A model generated the notes under the pieces. It had not been told where the DNA came from. It did not search any database and saw nothing but the letters and a program-made list of their open reading frames with translations. A stretch of 64,000 bases of DNA, from NCBI RefSeq assembly GCF_028471945.1, contig NZ_CP110128.1, positions 2,592,501 through 2,656,500 on the forward strand. The letters are read 5' to 3'. Below are positions 62,777-64,000 of this stretch, one piece after another; within the stretch, counting starts at the first letter, position 1, and each line of letters opens with the position of its first letter. The position numbers were made by a program, and so were the translations under genes. Source of the DNA: Pseudomonas sp. WJP1 (lineage in GTDB: Bacteria; Pseudomonadota; Gammaproteobacteria; Pseudomonadales; Pseudomonadaceae).

Positions 62777-64000
62777 GTGCGACCTGCCAAGCTGCCGATT
62801 CTTCCTTGATCAGGATCGCCCCGGCACCGACCAGCAGGCTGACCTGGCGTTCGATGGCCACGTAGCGCAGCTTGAAATCACTGTCCGGGGTCCAGCTGGC
62901 ACCGCGTTTATATACCTGGTAGCGATGGACCCAGCCATCGAGAATCAGACCCGCTTCCTGCTGGGCCGTGTCGAGTTCCGGATCCGGTCGTTGCACCCGC
63001 CGGAAAGCCAGCAATGGCCAGGTGTTGCGCTGGCCATGGTCACTGCCGGCCCCGAGAACGTTGTACACGCGGTGCATCGAGAGCACGCGTTCCTGGTACT
63101 CCTGTGGTGTGACGCGGCCGGTCAAATGCAGGGAGAAACGCCCATCGAGGGCCACCTGGGTGTAGTCGCTGTATTCGTAGGCGTGGTAACGCACCAGCAT
63201 CCGCCCATCATGCTCTACCAACTGCGGCCCTTGCTGATGGTCCCAGGCAGGGGCGTCGCCCTGGCCGATTTCCGCATCGGTCAGCGGGATGATGCTGTGC
63301 AGGCTCGATCGCGGTTCGAAGGTGCGGGCGGAGTCCGGCGCCACGCCGGGCCAGTAGGAACCCAGGGCCGCACAAATGCGTACGTCCTCGGTAAAGGGGC
63401 TGGCCATCTGGTAACCCGAGAGCATGTTCAACCAGCTCCCGTCCTCACCGCGCTGCCGCACCCAGCCGACTTCCCAGCCGGGACCGAAGATCCCCGCCGC
63501 GGCGTCCGGCAGCGGGGAGGGGCGGGCAATGGGGGCGACGCTTTTAGCCGGCAACGATGTGGATTGAGTGTCGTACGGCAACGCCACGATGGCAGTTACC
63601 CCGCGATCTTCAGCCGAAAAGGGTTGATCCTGCAGGTTCAGGTTGGCGCAGTAGCGTACATTCGACAACGCCTCCAGCCGCGCATGCCAGATGTTCGGGT
63701 TGGGCAGGGCGGGTTCCTCACGTGCCCAGCGTATCAACTGACGCTGGATGCACAGGGCAAAGAAGTCCGGGGCGCCAATCACCGAATACGCCGCCACCGA
63801 TGGCAGGAGATTGTCCAGGGGCTGGCAATGGGCCCGGACCCAGCCGTCGGCGGTACCGTCGTGATAGTGCAGGGCGCGGTAGCCACCTTGCTTGACCCGT
63901 TCCGCCACTCCCTCCAGGTCATTGAGATCCTCGAACCGACCTTCCGCATCCAGCGTGTGGCGGCCATGCACCATGCCACCAGTGTTGGCCGGCATCAGGA
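62763..64000 (-). CDS. Large protein of unknown function, 5' end beyond window
   Basis: At least 412 residues, with the frame open to the window edge; an ATG at 63995 exists but is probably internal. Motifs: TGGMVHGRHTLDAEGR, YRALHYHDGTADGWVRAHCQ, FFALCIQRQLIRWA, AAGIFGPGWEVGWV, FTEDVRICAALGSYWPGVAP, IIPLTDAEIGQGDAPAWDHQ. I do not recognise it. A flavoprotein gene coupled to it might modify it, as LodB does LodA, but the known LodA motifs are not evident. Confidence 0.6.
   Translation of the reverse strand, partial: LMPANTGGMVHGRHTLDAEGRFEDLNDLEGVAERVKQGGYRALHYHDGTADGWVRAHCQPLDNLLPSVAAYSVIGAPDFFALCIQRQLIRWAREEPALPNPNIWHARLEALSNVRYCANLNLQDQPFSAEDRGVTAIVALPYDTQSTSLPAKSVAPIARPSPLPDAAAGIFGPGWEVGWVRQRGEDGSWLNMLSGYQMASPFTEDVRICAALGSYWPGVAPDSARTFEPRSSLHSIIPLTDAEIGQGDAPAWDHQQGPQLVEHDGRMLVRYHAYEYSDYTQVALDGRFSLHLTGRVTPQEYQERVLSMHRVYNVLGAGSDHGQRNTWPLLAFRRVQRPDPELDTAQQEAGLILDGWVHRYQVYKRGASWTPDSDFKLRYVAIERQVSLLVGAGAILIKEESAAWQVALEAL

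Overview
The window is a contiguous piece of a Pseudomonas chromosome, most likely from the P. fluorescens group. The reasons are high GC with GC-ending codons, many REP/BIME palindromes of the GTAGGAGCCAGGCTTGCC and GTAGGAGCGAGCCTGCTCGCGAT types, and typical Pseudomonas families (DUF6124, AruF/AruG, CobF, HglS, 3-oxoacid CoA-transferase). I saw no rRNA, tRNA, CRISPR, prophage or insertion sequence; this was by eye, without a covariance search.

Region 1 (1-13275) is a curli amyloid island. On the + strand a type II-like secretion set (PilP/GspC-like protein, TPR-secretin lipoprotein, three pseudopilins) runs without gaps into csgE, csgF and csgG. About 2.5 kb of dispersed repeats follow, holding one small DUF6124 gene. 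On the - strand are two paralogous secreted proteins of unknown function, then csgB and a very long csgA (484 aa). Region 2 (13567-22107) is two paralogous sensor kinases, a large multicopper oxidase, a SCO1-cytochrome c fusion and an NtrC-type regulator. This resembles, from memory, the MnxS1/McoA/MnxS2/MnxR manganese-oxidation genes of P. putida GB-1. A good sigma-54 promoter lies before the oxidase gene.

Region 3 (22135-35715) holds an exported protein, a methyltransferase, a 12-unit REP-derived tandem array, an Att-type ABC exporter with its lipocalin-like lipoprotein, a DJ-1/PfpI protein with a structured upstream region, HglS, a Baeyer-Villiger monooxygenase next to an alpha/beta hydrolase, and a MASE2-GGDEF diguanylate cyclase. 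Region 4 (36138-44757) is metabolic: oxaloacetate decarboxylase, an orphan aruF-aruG pair, a phosphatase with cobF, an FtrA-type regulator with a divergent rhodanese, and an amino-acid binding protein next to an AotO-like deacylase.

Region 5 (44769-64000) has a PAAR protein that appears frameshifted, a toxin-antitoxin pair, a GST, two LysR regulators next to the genes they may control, ketone-body genes (scoA, scoB, thiolase), a sirtuin, a methyltransferase, a formamidase-type amidohydrolase behind a perfect 25-bp palindrome, an MNIO (DUF692) plus DUF2063 RiPP-type pair with no clear precursor, and a flavoprotein coupled to a large unknown protein that runs off the end.

The most promising leads for undescribed biology are the secretin/pseudopilin-curli merger with its two paralogous secreted proteins, the MNIO pair without an obvious substrate, and the REP array whose core flips inside a constant frame.
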